Shown here: positions 9,977 through 19,350 of the stretch, piece by piece
How the letters are laid out: every line of letters begins with the position of its first letter
Numbering within the stretch: the first letter of the stretch is position 1
DNA from: Lactobacillaceae bacterium L1_55_11
GTDB taxonomy: Bacteria > Bacillota > Bacilli > Lactobacillales > Lactobacillaceae
DNA: 64,000 bases
Assembly: GCA_029433155.1 (NCBI GenBank)
Contig: JAQYTT010000002.1
Span: 62,001-126,000, forward strand
Direction of reading: 5' to 3'
The notes under the pieces: generated by a model
The model's database searches: none
Told to the model about the DNA's origin: nothing
The model's input: the letters and a program-made list of their open reading frames with translations, nothing else
Position numbers and translations under genes: made by a program

Positions 9977-9989
9977 GTTATGGTAAGAT
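9960..9989 (+). promoter_or_regulatory. Promoter of the lysine riboswitch-lysP unit
   Basis: TTGACG (9960-9965), 18-base spacer, extended -10 TGGTAAGAT with TAAGAT at 9984-9989. It overlaps the last codons of the upstream gene. Confidence 0.7.
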
Positions 9990-9995
9990 ATGGCG

Positions 9996-10160
9996 TATTC
10001 ATAAAGAGGTCGCCACTGACATGAGTCGCACCCGGGAGCCTGCACAGGCTGTGAAAGGGTGTTAAAGGGGATGTGGCCGAAGGAGCAGCAGGCATTGCTA
10101 ATTCTGGGCTAGGGGTTAAGAGTCCCTAGACTGTCGTGGTTCACGATGCGCTTTAACGGT
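9996..10160 (+). promoter_or_regulatory. Lysine riboswitch (L-box)
   Basis: Conserved blocks of the lysine aptamer appear in order: AAAGAGGTCGC, GTGAAAGGG, AAAGGGG, GGCCGAAGG, TGGGC, then GACTGTC, with terminal pairing TAAAG/CTTTA closing P1. It sits directly upstream of an amino acid permease and is followed by an intrinsic terminator, the usual lysine-OFF arrangement. Confidence 0.92.
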
Positions 10161-10174
10161 GATTAACTAAGACC

Positions 10175-10206
10175 AGACCTTCTTTCAGTTGAAAGAGGGT
10201 CTTTTA
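10175..10206 (+). terminator. Riboswitch-controlled terminator upstream of lysP
   Basis: A 12-bp stem (10175-10186 with 10191-10202, one G-U) and loop AGTT lead into a short T run, 19 bases before the lysP ATG. It is the expression platform of the lysine riboswitch. Confidence 0.88.
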
Positions 10207-10224
10207 TATGAGAAGGAAGTACGT

Positions 10225-11655
10225 ATGGAAACGCAAAACGGTGGGATGCAGCGCCGGTTGAAAACGCGCCACATTTCAATGATTGCCCTGGGTGGCTCAA
10301 TTGGAACTGGGCTCTTTGTGGCCTCAGGGGCCAGTATCGCACAGGCCGGCCCAATGGGCGCCCTGGTCGCCTACACGGCCATTGGCATCATGGTCTATTT
10401 CTTGATGACCAGTCTGGGGGAAATGGCGACTTATTCCCCTACCTCCGGTTCTTTTTCCGATTATGCCGGTAAGTATGTTGATCCGGCCTTAGGCTTTGCC
10501 CTGGGTTGGAATTACTGGTTTAATTGGGCCATTACCCTAGCCGTTGATGTGGTGGCGGTCGGTCTGGTTTCCCAGTTCTGGCTGCCCAACGTGCCGGCCT
10601 GGATTTTCTCGGCCGTGGCCCTTTTCATCATTTTCCTGATTAACCTCTTCTCAGTGGGGGCCTTTGGGGAAACCGAGTTCTGGTTATCCTTGATTAAGGT
10701 GATTACGATTGTCGCCTTCCTCGCGGTTGGCCTGTTAACGATTTTTGGGATTATCCACTCAGACGTGAACGTGATGAAGAACCTGTCAGCCGGCAATCAC
10801 GGCTTTGTGGGTGGCTGGCAGGGCACCCTTTCCGTCTTTCTGGTGGCCGGCTTCTCCTTCCAGGGAACCGAACTAATTGGAATTACCGCTGGTGAGGTTA
10901 AGGACCCTGACAAGTCGGTGCCCAAGGCGGTTAACCAGGTGTTCTGGCGAATCCTGCTCTTCTATATCCTGTCAATCTTTGTGATTAGTGCCCTGGTTTA
11001 CTACAAGGACCCTAACTTGCTCAGTGCTTCGACTCAAAACATCGCGATTTCGCCCTTCACGATTGTCTTTAGGAACGCTGGGATTGCCTTTGCGGCTAGT
11101 CTGATGAACGCCGTCATTTTGACTTCAATCATTTCAGCGGCTAACTCAGGGGCCTATGCCTCAACGCGGATGCTGTATGCCCTGGCCCGCAAGAAGGAAG
11201 CACCGGGTATCTTTGCCAAGTTATCTGGTCGCGGTGTGCCCGTAGCCGCCTTGGTGCTGACCACGGTAATTGGGATGCTGGCCTTCATTTCTAACTTGAA
11301 GGGTGGCGCCGTGGCCTATACCTGGTTGGTCAATGCTTCTGGTTTGACCGGTTTCATTGCCTGGGTTGGGATTGCGATTTCCCACTACCGTTTCCGCCGG
11401 GCCTACGTGGCCCAGGGTTATGACCTAAATGACCTGAAGTACCGGGCTAAGTGGTTCCCCTTTGGGCCCATCTTTGCCCTGGTGATCTGCCTGGCCGTGA
11501 TTATTGGTCAAGATCCGGGCAGCTTTACGAACTTTAACCTGGAAAAGATTGCGGTGACTTACCTGTCAGTGCCCCTCTTCTTGATTCTCTTCTTTGGCTA
11601 CAAGTTCACCAAGCACACTAAGCTCATCAAGCTTAAAGATGTAAAGTTAAAATAA
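10225..11655 (+). CDS. lysP: Lysine-specific permease (APC family)
   Basis: 476 residues from the ATG at 10225 (AAGGAAG just upstream); the longer frame begins within the riboswitch terminator and is not credible. It is a 12-TM amino acid-polyamine-cation transporter with the N-terminal LKTRHISMIALGGSIGTGLF block typical of LysP and related permeases, and FSFQGTELIGITAGE in TM6. Specificity for lysine is inferred chiefly from the lysine riboswitch in its leader. Expression should rise when intracellular lysine is low. Terminator follows. Confidence 0.92.
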   Translation: METQNGGMQRRLKTRHISMIALGGSIGTGLFVASGASIAQAGPMGALVAYTAIGIMVYFLMTSLGEMATYSPTSGSFSDYAGKYVDPALGFALGWNYWFNWAITLAVDVVAVGLVSQFWLPNVPAWIFSAVALFIIFLINLFSVGAFGETEFWLSLIKVITIVAFLAVGLLTIFGIIHSDVNVMKNLSAGNHGFVGGWQGTLSVFLVAGFSFQGTELIGITAGEVKDPDKSVPKAVNQVFWRILLFYILSIFVISALVYYKDPNLLSASTQNIAISPFTIVFRNAGIAFAASLMNAVILTSIISAANSGAYASTRMLYALARKKEAPGIFAKLSGRGVPVAALVLTTVIGMLAFISNLKGGAVAYTWLVNASGLTGFIAWVGIAISHYRFRRAYVAQGYDLNDLKYRAKWFPFGPIFALVICLAVIIGQDPGSFTNFNLEKIAVTYLSVPLFLILFFGYKFTKHTKLIKLKDVKLK

Positions 11656-11669
11656 GTTTATCATTTGAT

Positions 11670-11698
11670 AAAAAGGGTGGTTTGTCCGCCCTTTTTTG
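11670..11698 (+). terminator. Terminator of lysP
   Basis: Stem AAAAGGGTGG/CCGCCCTTTT (one G-U), loop TTTGT, then T residues. Confidence 0.9.
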
Positions 11699-11735
11699 GT
11701 GTACACTGTTGAGGACAAAGACTAGGAGAGTACCT

Positions 11736-12323
11736 ATGGCAACTAAAGTCGCGCATGAAAAAACTCGGCAGCGCATCTTAGACGCAGCCACCGACTTATT
11801 TTTACAAAATGGCTATGAGCAGACGACGACCCGTGAAATTGCCAAGCAGTTGGGTATCAGCCAGCCGGCCCTCTACCACCACTTCGGTGACAAGGAGACC
11901 CTGTTCGTTGAGGTAATCCGGGCCGTGGGTGGTCAGATTCAAAAGGAAATGGAAGAAATCCTGGCTACGGACTATGACAGTGGTTTGGACCAGTTAACCG
12001 ACATGACCCTGGCGATTTTGACCCGGCACCCCCGGGATGTCTTCACCCTGATTCATGGTAGCTTCCCGGCCCTGTCGGCAGCTAGCCAGCGCATCTTGGG
12101 GATGACCTTTGGGGTTGACTACGTTGCCCCGGTCCAGAAGTTCTTTGAAAGTGACGCAGTTGAACTTCAAGACGACGTTGATGCCCACGTGGCCTCGTCC
12201 TTTTATATTACGAGTTTGGCCCCACTTTTTAGTAATTTTCACGCCCTGGATGCCAACCAGGACCTGCGGGACCGCATTCAGCAGTTGCTGAACTTGATTC
12301 TTTACGGTGTAGCCCAAAAATAA
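11736..12323 (+). CDS. TetR/AcrR family transcriptional regulator
   Basis: 195 residues from ATG 11736, preceded by AGGAGAG. The N-terminal helix-turn-helix lies at about residues 25-55 (TTTREIAKQLGISQPALYHHFGDKETLF); the C-terminal all-helical domain would bind an unknown ligand. It stands alone between two terminators, next to lysP and a GNAT gene, so its targets cannot be inferred from position. An extended form of the frame from 11682 has no start signals. Confidence 0.9.
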   Translation: MATKVAHEKTRQRILDAATDLFLQNGYEQTTTREIAKQLGISQPALYHHFGDKETLFVEVIRAVGGQIQKEMEEILATDYDSGLDQLTDMTLAILTRHPRDVFTLIHGSFPALSAASQRILGMTFGVDYVAPVQKFFESDAVELQDDVDAHVASSFYITSLAPLFSNFHALDANQDLRDRIQQLLNLILYGVAQK

Positions 12324-12331
12324 GTCAGAAT

Positions 12332-12358
12332 AAAACCGACCCAGCGGGCCGGTTTTTT
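12332..12358 (+). terminator. Terminator of the TetR gene
   Basis: Stem AAAACCG-A-CCC / GGG-C-CGGTTTT with one mismatch and a three-base loop, then six T residues. Confidence 0.85.
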
Positions 12359-12422
12359 ATTTTGACTAGCTCTATTTGCTTGGCCACGTGCTATACTTGT
12401 CCAAAACTAAGGGGGCGGCCCG

Positions 12423-12905
12423 ATGACTAAAATAAGAGAGATTCAAGCCAGTGATAATGCAGCACTGAAAGATATCATTCAAAGTTCCCTCAAGGCCTAT
12501 GGGCTAGACATTGAAGGCACTGCCTACTTTGACCCGGAGTTAGCCCATCTGAGTGACTACTACGGTGCCGAGGACTATCGCGACTACTTTGTTGCGGTGA
12601 GTGACGAGGGTGAGGTTTATGGTGGGGCCGGCTTTGCCGAATATAATTTGAAAAACAAGGTCGCAGAACTACAGAAGTTATACCTAAGCGAAAGTGCCCG
12701 CGGCCAGGGGCTGAGTTACAAACTGATTGACCGAGTTGTGGCCGGTGCCAAGGCCGCTGGATACCAGCAGTTGTACCTAGAAACGCAACATAAGTTGGCC
12801 TCGGCCGTCCATGTTTACCAGAAGTATGGCTTTCAAGAATTAGACGCCCCAATTCATGAAGCCCAGCACTCCGCCATGGATAAATTTTTCATTTTAGACC
12901 TATAA
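12423..12905 (+). CDS. GNAT family N-acetyltransferase
   Basis: 160 residues with the GNAT fold: the acetyl-CoA pyrophosphate loop is RGQGLSYKL (motif A, about residue 93), followed by YLETQHKLASAVHVYQKYGF (motif B). GGGGGC ribosome site and an extended -10 (TGCTATACT, 12389-12397). The acceptor substrate is unknown. Convergent with the Bce module, separated by a bidirectional terminator. Confidence 0.88.
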   Translation: MTKIREIQASDNAALKDIIQSSLKAYGLDIEGTAYFDPELAHLSDYYGAEDYRDYFVAVSDEGEVYGGAGFAEYNLKNKVAELQKLYLSESARGQGLSYKLIDRVVAGAKAAGYQQLYLETQHKLASAVHVYQKYGFQELDAPIHEAQHSAMDKFFILDL

Positions 12906-12942
12906 AAAGCAACATTTCTCCGGAAGGGAAATGTTGCTTTTG
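12905..12942. terminator. Bidirectional terminator between GNAT and the Bce permease
   Basis: A 13-bp perfect stem (AAAGCAACATTTC with its complement at 12928-12940) with A and T tracts on the two sides serves both converging units. Confidence 0.9.
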
Positions 12943-14900
12943 TTATTCCGGTCGGGTGGCTTCGCGGAAGTAGGCCCGTGAAGTTTGGCGGAAAATGAGG
13001 TAGTAGAGAATGACGGTTACGGTCACAGTGGCTGCCGTCGCCTTCAGCAAAACCGCATCGGTACTGAGATGGAAGGACAGCAGAATCTTGCGAATCAGCG
13101 GCAGGGCGAAGCCGAGATGGCTGACAGCCATGACGATTGGCAGGGTGAACAGCAGGCCAACCTGGGACCTGATGGTTGCCAGGATTTCAGCCCGGGACAG
13201 GCCGACCTCCTGGAGGATTGCAAACTGGTTCCGGTCGGCCCGACCTTCTGATACCTGCTTGTAGTAGATAATCAGGCCAGTCCCCAGAATAAAGGTAATG
13301 GCAAAGAAGAGGCCGAGGAAGAAGAAGCCACCGTACAGAGTTTTAATCTCATTGGCCATGTCAAAGCGGTTGGCCGAAACAAAGCCGTTATCGTTGAAGT
13401 TCGCCTCGTTGACGCCCTTTATGAAATCATCGCGGTGGGCCGGGCTGCCACTAACGTCATAGTAGAGTTGATGCTTTTGTTCAACAGCGGGTAGTTGACT
13501 GTAATACTGACTCAATGTTTGCAGCTCATGCTCATCTGATACCACGATATATAGCGGCGGTGTAAAAGCAGTTTCCACGCTGGGCAGACCCTTAATTTGG
13601 CTTAGGTTTTCTTTAACCTGGTAGGTCTTACCCTGTAGTTCAATGCTTTTATTTGAAAAATGATGTTCGAGGTCAGCAACCAAAACCTGGTCAGCACCAA
13701 GTTCTTTTGGTGCTGCCGAACCAGCAAGTTCTTGGTATTGCGAAAGCGTTAAGAACTGGAAGTTGGTCCAGTGTGTGGACTGGGGGCTGTTGGTACCACT
13801 AGCTGGTTACCATGCTTTAGCTCTGCCGAGAGGAGGAAAGACGTTGCCACGCTGTAACGATTGCTGACCTTAACCTGGTTTTGGGCGGCCAGGTCATCGA
13901 GTTGGCTGCGCGCCTGATCAACATCACCGCTGACCTGGGTGACCGTATCGCGGGGGAAATAGTCCCGCAGGTATTCCTGCTGACCCAGATAGAGCGCGGC
14001 CGTGGTTACCAATGTCACTAGGGTCATCGTGACCAAGAGGGCGATGCTGGCCAGCCCGACTGCATTTTGCCGCAGCCGAAAGAGTAGGTTGGAGACGGCG
14101 ATAAAGCGGTTGGGTTGCTGGTAATAGCGGCGGCCATTGGCCATTACTTTTAAGATGACCGTGGTGGCCGCAATGAAGAGGCAGTAGGTGGCTAAAATGA
14201 CCAGCATGACTGCCAGTAAAATTTGTGACAGGTGCCGGGTCGGGGTTTGAATGGTCAAGGACAGGCCGTAGCCGGTTCCCAGGCCAACTAAGCCAATCAG
14301 CAAAATTAACCAGTGGGTTTTAGGATTGCGCTCGCCGCGTTTGGTTGCGAATAGCAAGTTCAAGGCCCGTGACCGGAGAATGGTGAAAACGTCGCTTGCA
14401 AAGAGCAGGCCAAAGGCAGCAACCACTGCTAACAGGATGATTAGGATACCGGGCAGCGACAGGCCCAGTTGGAAATCAGAACCACCGGCCAACTTAACCA
14501 GGAGTAAAATCAGGGCCTTACTAAAGACAAAGCCCGAAACCAGACCCAGGGCTAGGGTGATGGCGAGCATCATGATTTGCTGCCAAAAACTGATGGCCAC
14601 CAGGTTGGTCTTGCGGAGTCCTAAAATTTGGTACAGGCCCAGTTCACTGGCCTTGCGCTTCTGTACAAAACGATAGGTGTAGAGCAGGAAAACCAGGGAA
14701 AGGGTCGCCAGGATAACTTGACCATACCGCAAAAAGCTGATGACGATGCTGGCCCGGTGCAGGGCCGCGACGCCCTTGGAATCAGCCAGGAGGGCGAGAA
14801 TAAAATTCAGGGCAATCGTAGCGCTGGTAGCCCAGACAAAGGGGCGGTAGAGGCGCTGATTTTGCCGGATGGATTGACGGGCGAGTTTAATCGATAGCAT
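12943..14900 (-). pseudogene. BceB-type ABC transporter permease, broken by a 1-base frameshift
   Basis: The N-terminal part (14900 down to the stop at 13749, about 383 residues) and the C-terminal part (in another frame, ending at 12943) together make about 650 residues, the normal length of FtsX-type BceB permeases. Translating upstream of the second part gives an unbroken continuation (THWTNFQFLTLSQYQEL) that abuts the first part at 13782-13796, next to a GGGGG run. Loss of one base there restores a single frame. The break lies in the large extracellular domain that binds peptide antibiotics or lipid II-cycle intermediates. The start ATG overlaps the ATPase stop (TAATG). It could be a real null allele or a sequencing error. 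Confidence 0.85.
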
Positions 14901-15655
14901 TACGACAGCCCTCCCCACAGATTAACCATGGCGTCGTTGATGGCCGCAAACATCTCCTCGCCATCCCGGTCACCCCGGTAGAGCTGGTGAAAAATTTTAC
15001 CATCTTTGACAAAGAGGACCCGCTGGGCCCGACTGGCCGTGACCGCCGAGTGGGTCACCATCAAAATCGTTTGCTGGCGCCGGTGGCAGTCGGTTAAAAT
15101 CCGCATAATTTCCGCGGCATTTTTAGAATCCAGGGCACCGGTCGGTTCGTCGGCCAGAATTAGGTCGGGTTGGGTGATGAGGGCCCGGGCAATCGCCACC
15201 CGTTGTTTTTGGCCACCCGAGAGTTCGTAAGGGTACTTGGCTAACAGGGCCTTTAGACCGAGTCGGTTGGTCAGGTCAGTTAACTTGTCCTCCTTACCCT
15301 TGGTGTTTTTAGCCAGCACCAGGGGTAGGTAGATATTGTCCGCCACATTGAGTGTGTCGAGCAGGTTAAAGTCCTGGAAAACAAAGCCGAGATGGTCGCG
15401 ACGGTAGGCCGCCGCCTTTTGATCACTGAGGGTGTTTAGGTTATCACCGTTGAGGGTGACCTGGCCGGCCGTTGGCCGGTCCAGGGTGGCCAGGCAGTTG
15501 AGCAAGGTTGACTTACCCGAACCAGACTCGCCCATGATGGCGACAAATTCACCCGGCTCAACCGTGAAGTTAATGTCGCGCAAGGCTAAAACAGTTTCAC
15601 GGGTATTCCGGGTACGGTATTCTTTTTTGAGGTGTTCAACCTGAAGTAAGGTCAT
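14900..15655 (-). CDS. BceA-type ABC transporter ATP-binding protein
   Basis: 251 residues. Walker A is GESGSGKST (42-50), the signature is LSGGQKQR (about 146) and Walker B is LILADEPTGALD. Ends TAATG into the permease start, so the two are translationally coupled. With the downstream permease and the upstream sensor/regulator it forms a BceRSAB-type resistance module in which transport flux, not the kinase alone, senses the peptide antibiotic. Because the permease is frameshifted the transporter may be non-functional in this strain. Confidence 0.93.
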   Translation of the reverse strand: MTLLQVEHLKKEYRTRNTRETVLALRDINFTVEPGEFVAIMGESGSGKSTLLNCLATLDRPTAGQVTLNGDNLNTLSDQKAAAYRRDHLGFVFQDFNLLDTLNVADNIYLPLVLAKNTKGKEDKLTDLTNRLGLKALLAKYPYELSGGQKQRVAIARALITQPDLILADEPTGALDSKNAAEIMRILTDCHRRQQTILMVTHSAVTASRAQRVLFVKDGKIFHQLYRGDRDGEEMFAAINDAMVNLWGGLS

Positions 15656-15755
15656 CGTATTCTCTCCCTTTTTACTTGATGACCCCAGTCTAGCGAAAAA
15701 GAGGACTGGCCAAGCTTACAGGTGCCCAGCCAAACTTACACTTTTGCAAGGTTGG

Positions 15756-16751
15756 CTAAGAAAAGTTGTCCTGAGCCAGGTCGACGGTGACCTGGGTACC
15801 CACCCCAACTTCGGCGGTGATGGTGATACCGTGTCCCAACCGGCTCAAGATTTCTTGGACAAGGTAGAGGCCTAGACCACTAGCATTTTGGTCGAGGCGG
15901 CCGTTGTAGCCGGTATAACCAGCCTGAAAAATCAGGGGCAGATCAGCTGCGGCGATTCCGATCCCGCTGTCTTCAATGACCATGGTCTGGTTGGGCGTAC
16001 AGTTAATCTGAATTTGGCCGGCCTCAGTGTACTTAATCGCGTTAAAAATGAGTTGCTCCAAGACAAAGCGGAGCCACTTCGGGTCGGTAGTGACCGTAAA
16101 ATCGCTATCGCCCAAGATGACGCTAAGGTCTTTTTCGATAAACCAGTAGCGATAGTCTTTCAGAATGTCGACTAAAATGGGCCGCACCGCGACCTTTTCG
16201 TAATTCAGGTCCTGGTTGAAGTTTTGCAGGCGGACGTACTGGAGCATCATTTCTAAGTACTGGTTGATGGCCAGCAACTGTCGCCGGGTCTGGGACATAT
16301 CAACGGTACCGGTTTGGCTCATCAAGTCCAAGACCGAAAGGGGTACCTTAATCTGGTGCACCCAGAGGGCGTAGTAGTCCTGCAAGTCTTGCCCCTGCTG
16401 GTCAAGGGCAGCCTGGGTAGCGGCCAGGTCTTGAATTTGTTGGCGGACCAGAGTCTGGTAGTGGCGCTCGGTACTGGTGAAAGTGGGGATGGTGGGTAGC
16501 TCGGCCAAGTGGCTTTCTTGACTGAGCTGCTGGAGATCTTTTTGGATACGGCGCCAGCGCCAGTACAAAAAGAGGGAGACGCCCACTAAGGCGTAGGCGC
16601 TAATCCAGGCGACATCGGCCACCACCGCTAGGTCCACATCCCGTAGGCTGGCCGTCCACCACAGGGCCAGCAAGATGACAGCATAAATAAAGTATAAATA
16701 CCAAAAATCCAGGAGAAAGCGGCCGATGGATTGTAGGAATTTTTTAATCAC
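15756..16751 (-). CDS. BceS-like intramembrane-sensing histidine kinase
   Basis: 331 residues. Two closely spaced TM helices near the N-terminus with almost no extracellular loop, the hallmark of intramembrane-sensing kinases. Phosphoacceptor His is in WVHQIKVPLSVL (about residue 131), the N box is NAIKYT, followed by DSGIGI and GLGLYL. The start overlaps the end of the response-regulator gene by 8 bases. It should respond through the BceAB transporter rather than by binding ligand itself. Confidence 0.92.
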   Translation of the reverse strand: MIKKFLQSIGRFLLDFWYLYFIYAVILLALWWTASLRDVDLAVVADVAWISAYALVGVSLFLYWRWRRIQKDLQQLSQESHLAELPTIPTFTSTERHYQTLVRQQIQDLAATQAALDQQGQDLQDYYALWVHQIKVPLSVLDLMSQTGTVDMSQTRRQLLAINQYLEMMLQYVRLQNFNQDLNYEKVAVRPILVDILKDYRYWFIEKDLSVILGDSDFTVTTDPKWLRFVLEQLIFNAIKYTEAGQIQINCTPNQTMVIEDSGIGIAAADLPLIFQAGYTGYNGRLDQNASGLGLYLVQEILSRLGHGITITAEVGVGTQVTVDLAQDNFS

Positions 16752-17421
16752 GAAGCATCAATCCCTTCCCCTTTACGGTTTGTAGGTGCCGGTCAAAGCC
16801 CAGCGGCGCACTCTTGGTTCGCAGGCGGGCCAGGGTGACCGAGAGGGTATTACGGTCAATAAATTCCCCATCCTCCCAGAGATCAGCAATGATATCCTCG
16901 CGGGCCACTAGTTGCTGGGGATGGCTGAAGAGATGGTGTAAGAGCTTGGTTTCATTCTTAGAGAGGGTAATGCTGGCCCCATCATTGGCCAGGGTGTTAT
17001 CCAGAATGTCGAGTTGGTAGCCGGCAAAGTGCAGGCGCTGGCTGCTGCCAGCTGACTGGTGTTGGCGGCGTAGTAGGGCCTGGATTTTAGCGGCCAGCAA
17101 GTCGAGGTTAAAGGGCTTGGTGATATAGTCATCGGCCCCAAAATTCATAGCCATAATTTGGTCACTGTCCTCATCGCGGCTGGAGAGGAAAATAATGGGG
17201 GTGTTATCCCGGCTGCGGATTTGCTGGGTCCAGAAAAAACCGTTGTGGAAGGGTAGGTTAACATCCATTAAAATCAGGTCCGGGTCGTAAGCGGCCACTT
17301 CCTCGCTGACCTGGTTAAAGTCATGGCAACTGGCTGCTGCCATGCCCCAGCTGCTTAGCCCCTTTTGTAGGAGGGCCACAATTTCTGGATTATCTTCAAC
17401 GATAAAAATTTTATAAGCCAT
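16744..17421 (-). CDS. BceR-like OmpR-family response regulator
   Basis: 225 residues from ATG 17421, chosen for its GGAGGGGTGAGA ribosome site. The receiver domain has the phosphoacceptor Asp in DLILMDVNLPF (about residue 52), and Lys in ITKPF; the C-terminal winged helix ends with the recognition-helix region NTLSVTLARLRTK. It is the first gene of the regulator-kinase-ATPase-permease run. The divergent metal ABC operon starts 185 bases away, so the shared intergenic region may hold sites for both. Confidence 0.93.
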   Translation of the reverse strand: MAYKIFIVEDNPEIVALLQKGLSSWGMAAASCHDFNQVSEEVAAYDPDLILMDVNLPFHNGFFWTQQIRSRDNTPIIFLSSRDEDSDQIMAMNFGADDYITKPFNLDLLAAKIQALLRRQHQSAGSSQRLHFAGYQLDILDNTLANDGASITLSKNETKLLHHLFSHPQQLVAREDIIADLWEDGEFIDRNTLSVTLARLRTKSAPLGFDRHLQTVKGKGLMLRD

Positions 17422-17516
17422 TCTCACCCCTCCAGTCGTTTTAGCTAAGGCCATTATACAGGACGGCTTCAGGTGGCACTAGGTGAGATATGTCAGTTGG
17501 CCCGCCGATTTTAGGA

Positions 17517-17559
17517 TTGACAGGGCGATTATTTGCCCTTATAGTTAACCGGTTAACTA
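17517..17559 (+). promoter_or_regulatory. Promoter with palindromic operator, metal ABC operon
   Basis: TTGACA (17517-17522), 17-base spacer, TATAGT (17540-17545). A perfect 18-bp palindrome TAGTTAACCGGTTAACTA (17542-17559) covers the 3' part of the -10 and the start site, as expected for a repressor operator. Confidence 0.85.
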
Positions 17560-17605
17560 ATTTGATAAGCAGCACAAACCACCGTTTCTAAGAAAGGGAC
17601 TAACG

Positions 17606-18607
17606 ATGGCTTACCGACAACAAAACCGGCGTAGGATTGCCTACCTAACCCTGATGGCCTTGGTCGTCCTCGTACTGATGCTCTTTGATATTTTCCACGG
17701 TCTGGTTGGCTTTAACCAGCTGGTTACTGGCCGACTGGGCAGTGGTGACAGCCTGCGGGGTGTCTTGTTAAATCTGCGGCTAACCCGGACGCTAACCTGT
17801 GCTCTGGTCGGGGCGGCTCTGGGATTGGCCGGCCTTTGCATGCAAAACATGCTCCGCAACCCGATTGCCACCCCCTTTACCCTGGGGCTGTCGTCAGCCG
17901 CTGGCTTTGGGGCTTCGCTGAGTATCATTAGTGGCTTTCCCTTTGTTTTTGGCCAGTACAATGTCCAGGTCAGCGCAGTCGTATTCAGCTTTTTAGGGAG
18001 TGCCTTAATCCTCCTGGTCTTTACTGGCCGCCGGGTGAGCATGAACACGATTATCCTGGTCGGGGTCTCCATTAATCTCTTTTTCACCGCCCTCCAGCAG
18101 CTAACCCAGTACCTGTCGACTGAGCGTGATGTCCAGCGGATGACGAACTGGAGTCTGGGCGATCTCTCGCGGTCTTCCTGGGACAGTGTTATTGTCATTT
18201 TCGTGGTGCTCTATGTGGCCGGGGTCCTGATTTACCGCAAGTCCTGGGCCATGAACCTCCTGCTTTTGTCAGACGATAGTGCCCAAGCAATGGGTGTCAA
18301 CGTTCGCAATACCCGCCTGCTGATCTTTTTGGCTTCGGCCCTGGTGACGGCGGTGGCGGTCTCCTTTGTGGGAACGATTGGTTTTGTAGGCTTAATTGCG
18401 CCACACTTCGTCAAGGCCGTGGTCGGCAACGACAGCCGCTTCACGATTATTGGGTCGGCCATCATGGGCGCCTTGGTCCTACTGATTGCGGCCGTGATTT
18501 CTAAGCACTTAGTGCCCGGTACCATTATCCCGATTGGCATTATTACCAGCCTGGTCGGGATTCCCTTTATGATTGTTGTCGCCATGCGAAAGGGGCAGCG
18601 CGCATGA
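17606..18607 (+). CDS. FecCD/BtuC-type metal-chelate ABC permease
   Basis: 333 residues with about 9-10 TM helices. The NPIATPFTLGLSSAAGFGAS segment and the FVGLIAPHFVK coupling helix are diagnostic of the FecCD family (iron-siderophore, heme or cobalamin importers). First gene of a three-gene operon; its 3' end overlaps the ATPase by 4 bases (ATGA). Only one permease gene is present, so it likely forms a homodimer. Actual chelate unknown. Confidence 0.92.
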   Translation: MAYRQQNRRRIAYLTLMALVVLVLMLFDIFHGLVGFNQLVTGRLGSGDSLRGVLLNLRLTRTLTCALVGAALGLAGLCMQNMLRNPIATPFTLGLSSAAGFGASLSIISGFPFVFGQYNVQVSAVVFSFLGSALILLVFTGRRVSMNTIILVGVSINLFFTALQQLTQYLSTERDVQRMTNWSLGDLSRSSWDSVIVIFVVLYVAGVLIYRKSWAMNLLLLSDDSAQAMGVNVRNTRLLIFLASALVTAVAVSFVGTIGFVGLIAPHFVKAVVGNDSRFTIIGSAIMGALVLLIAAVISKHLVPGTIIPIGIITSLVGIPFMIVVAMRKGQRA

Positions 18608-19350
18608 CCATTACCGTCCAAAATCTAAATCTGAGTAAGGGCCGCCAGCCGATTTTAAAGGATATCAACGCTCGTTTTGCCAGTGGGACCCTGACCAGTA
18701 TTATTGGTGTCAACGGGTCGGGTAAAAGCATGTTGGTCAAAGCCTTGGTGGGACTAGAAAACTACCAAGGAGAGGTCAAATTGGCCGATGATAAGGTCGC
18801 TTACATTCCTCAGAGCACGGTCAGCGACCAGTACTTCTCCGTTTTTGAATTCGTCCTGATGGGCCTTTATGGCAGCCTGTCCTGGCAGGTCAGCGACCAG
18901 CAAGTAGACCAGGTCAACCAGGTGCTAGTTGATTTGAAGCTGAGTCACCTGGCTGACCGCAAGTTTGGTGCCTTATCCGGGGGTCAGCAGCAGTTAGTGG
19001 TTTTGGCCCAAGCCCTGGTTGGCCAGCCGACGGTGTTGATTGCTGATGAGCCGACTTCAGCCCTGGACTTAAATAAGCAGCTGGAATATCTAAACGTCGT
19101 GCAAAACTACGTCCACCAGCACGACATTGTTGGCATCATGGTCATCCATGACCTGACCTTAGCGGCCCGCTTTTCCGATCAAATTTACCTGATGGACCAG
19201 GGACAATTGACCACGACCGGAACTCCGGATGAGGTCTTGCAGGTCGAAGCCCTCCAGAACTTGTATGGGGTAGGACTCGAAATCATGACTACCCGCGACG
19301 GTCACCTGGCCGTGATTCCCCTCCAGGTCCAAGCGGGGTTGAATCAATGA
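18604..19350 (+). CDS. Metal-chelate ABC transporter ATP-binding protein
   Basis: 248 residues: Walker A GVNGSGKS (35-42), signature LSGGQQQ (about 125) and Walker [13 protein letters not shown]. It belongs to the FepC/BtuD-like class by its operon with a FecCD permease. Overlaps both neighbours (ATGA on each side), implying translational coupling. Confidence 0.93.
   Translation: MTITVQNLNLSKGRQPILKDINARFASGTLTSIIGVNGSGKSMLVKALVGLENYQGEVKLADDKVAYIPQSTVSDQYFSVFEFVLMGLYGSLSWQVSDQQVDQVNQVLVDLKLSHLADRKFGALSGGQQQLVVLAQALVGQPTVLIADEPTSALDLNKQLEYLNVVQNYVHQHDIVGIMVIHDLTLAARFSDQIYLMDQGQLTTTGTPDEVLQVEALQNLYGVGLEIMTTRDGHLAVIPLQVQAGLNQ

Noticed and set aside
10189-10224. Longer N-terminus for lysP starting at TTG 10189
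   Set aside because: This start lies in the riboswitch terminator loop; ATG 10225 has a proper ribosome site and family-like length.
13740-13800. Programmed frameshifting in the Bce permease
   Set aside because: No slippery heptamer with a downstream structure in the right frame was seen; restoring the frame needs a plain one-base change beside a homopolymer, as in mutation or sequencing error.
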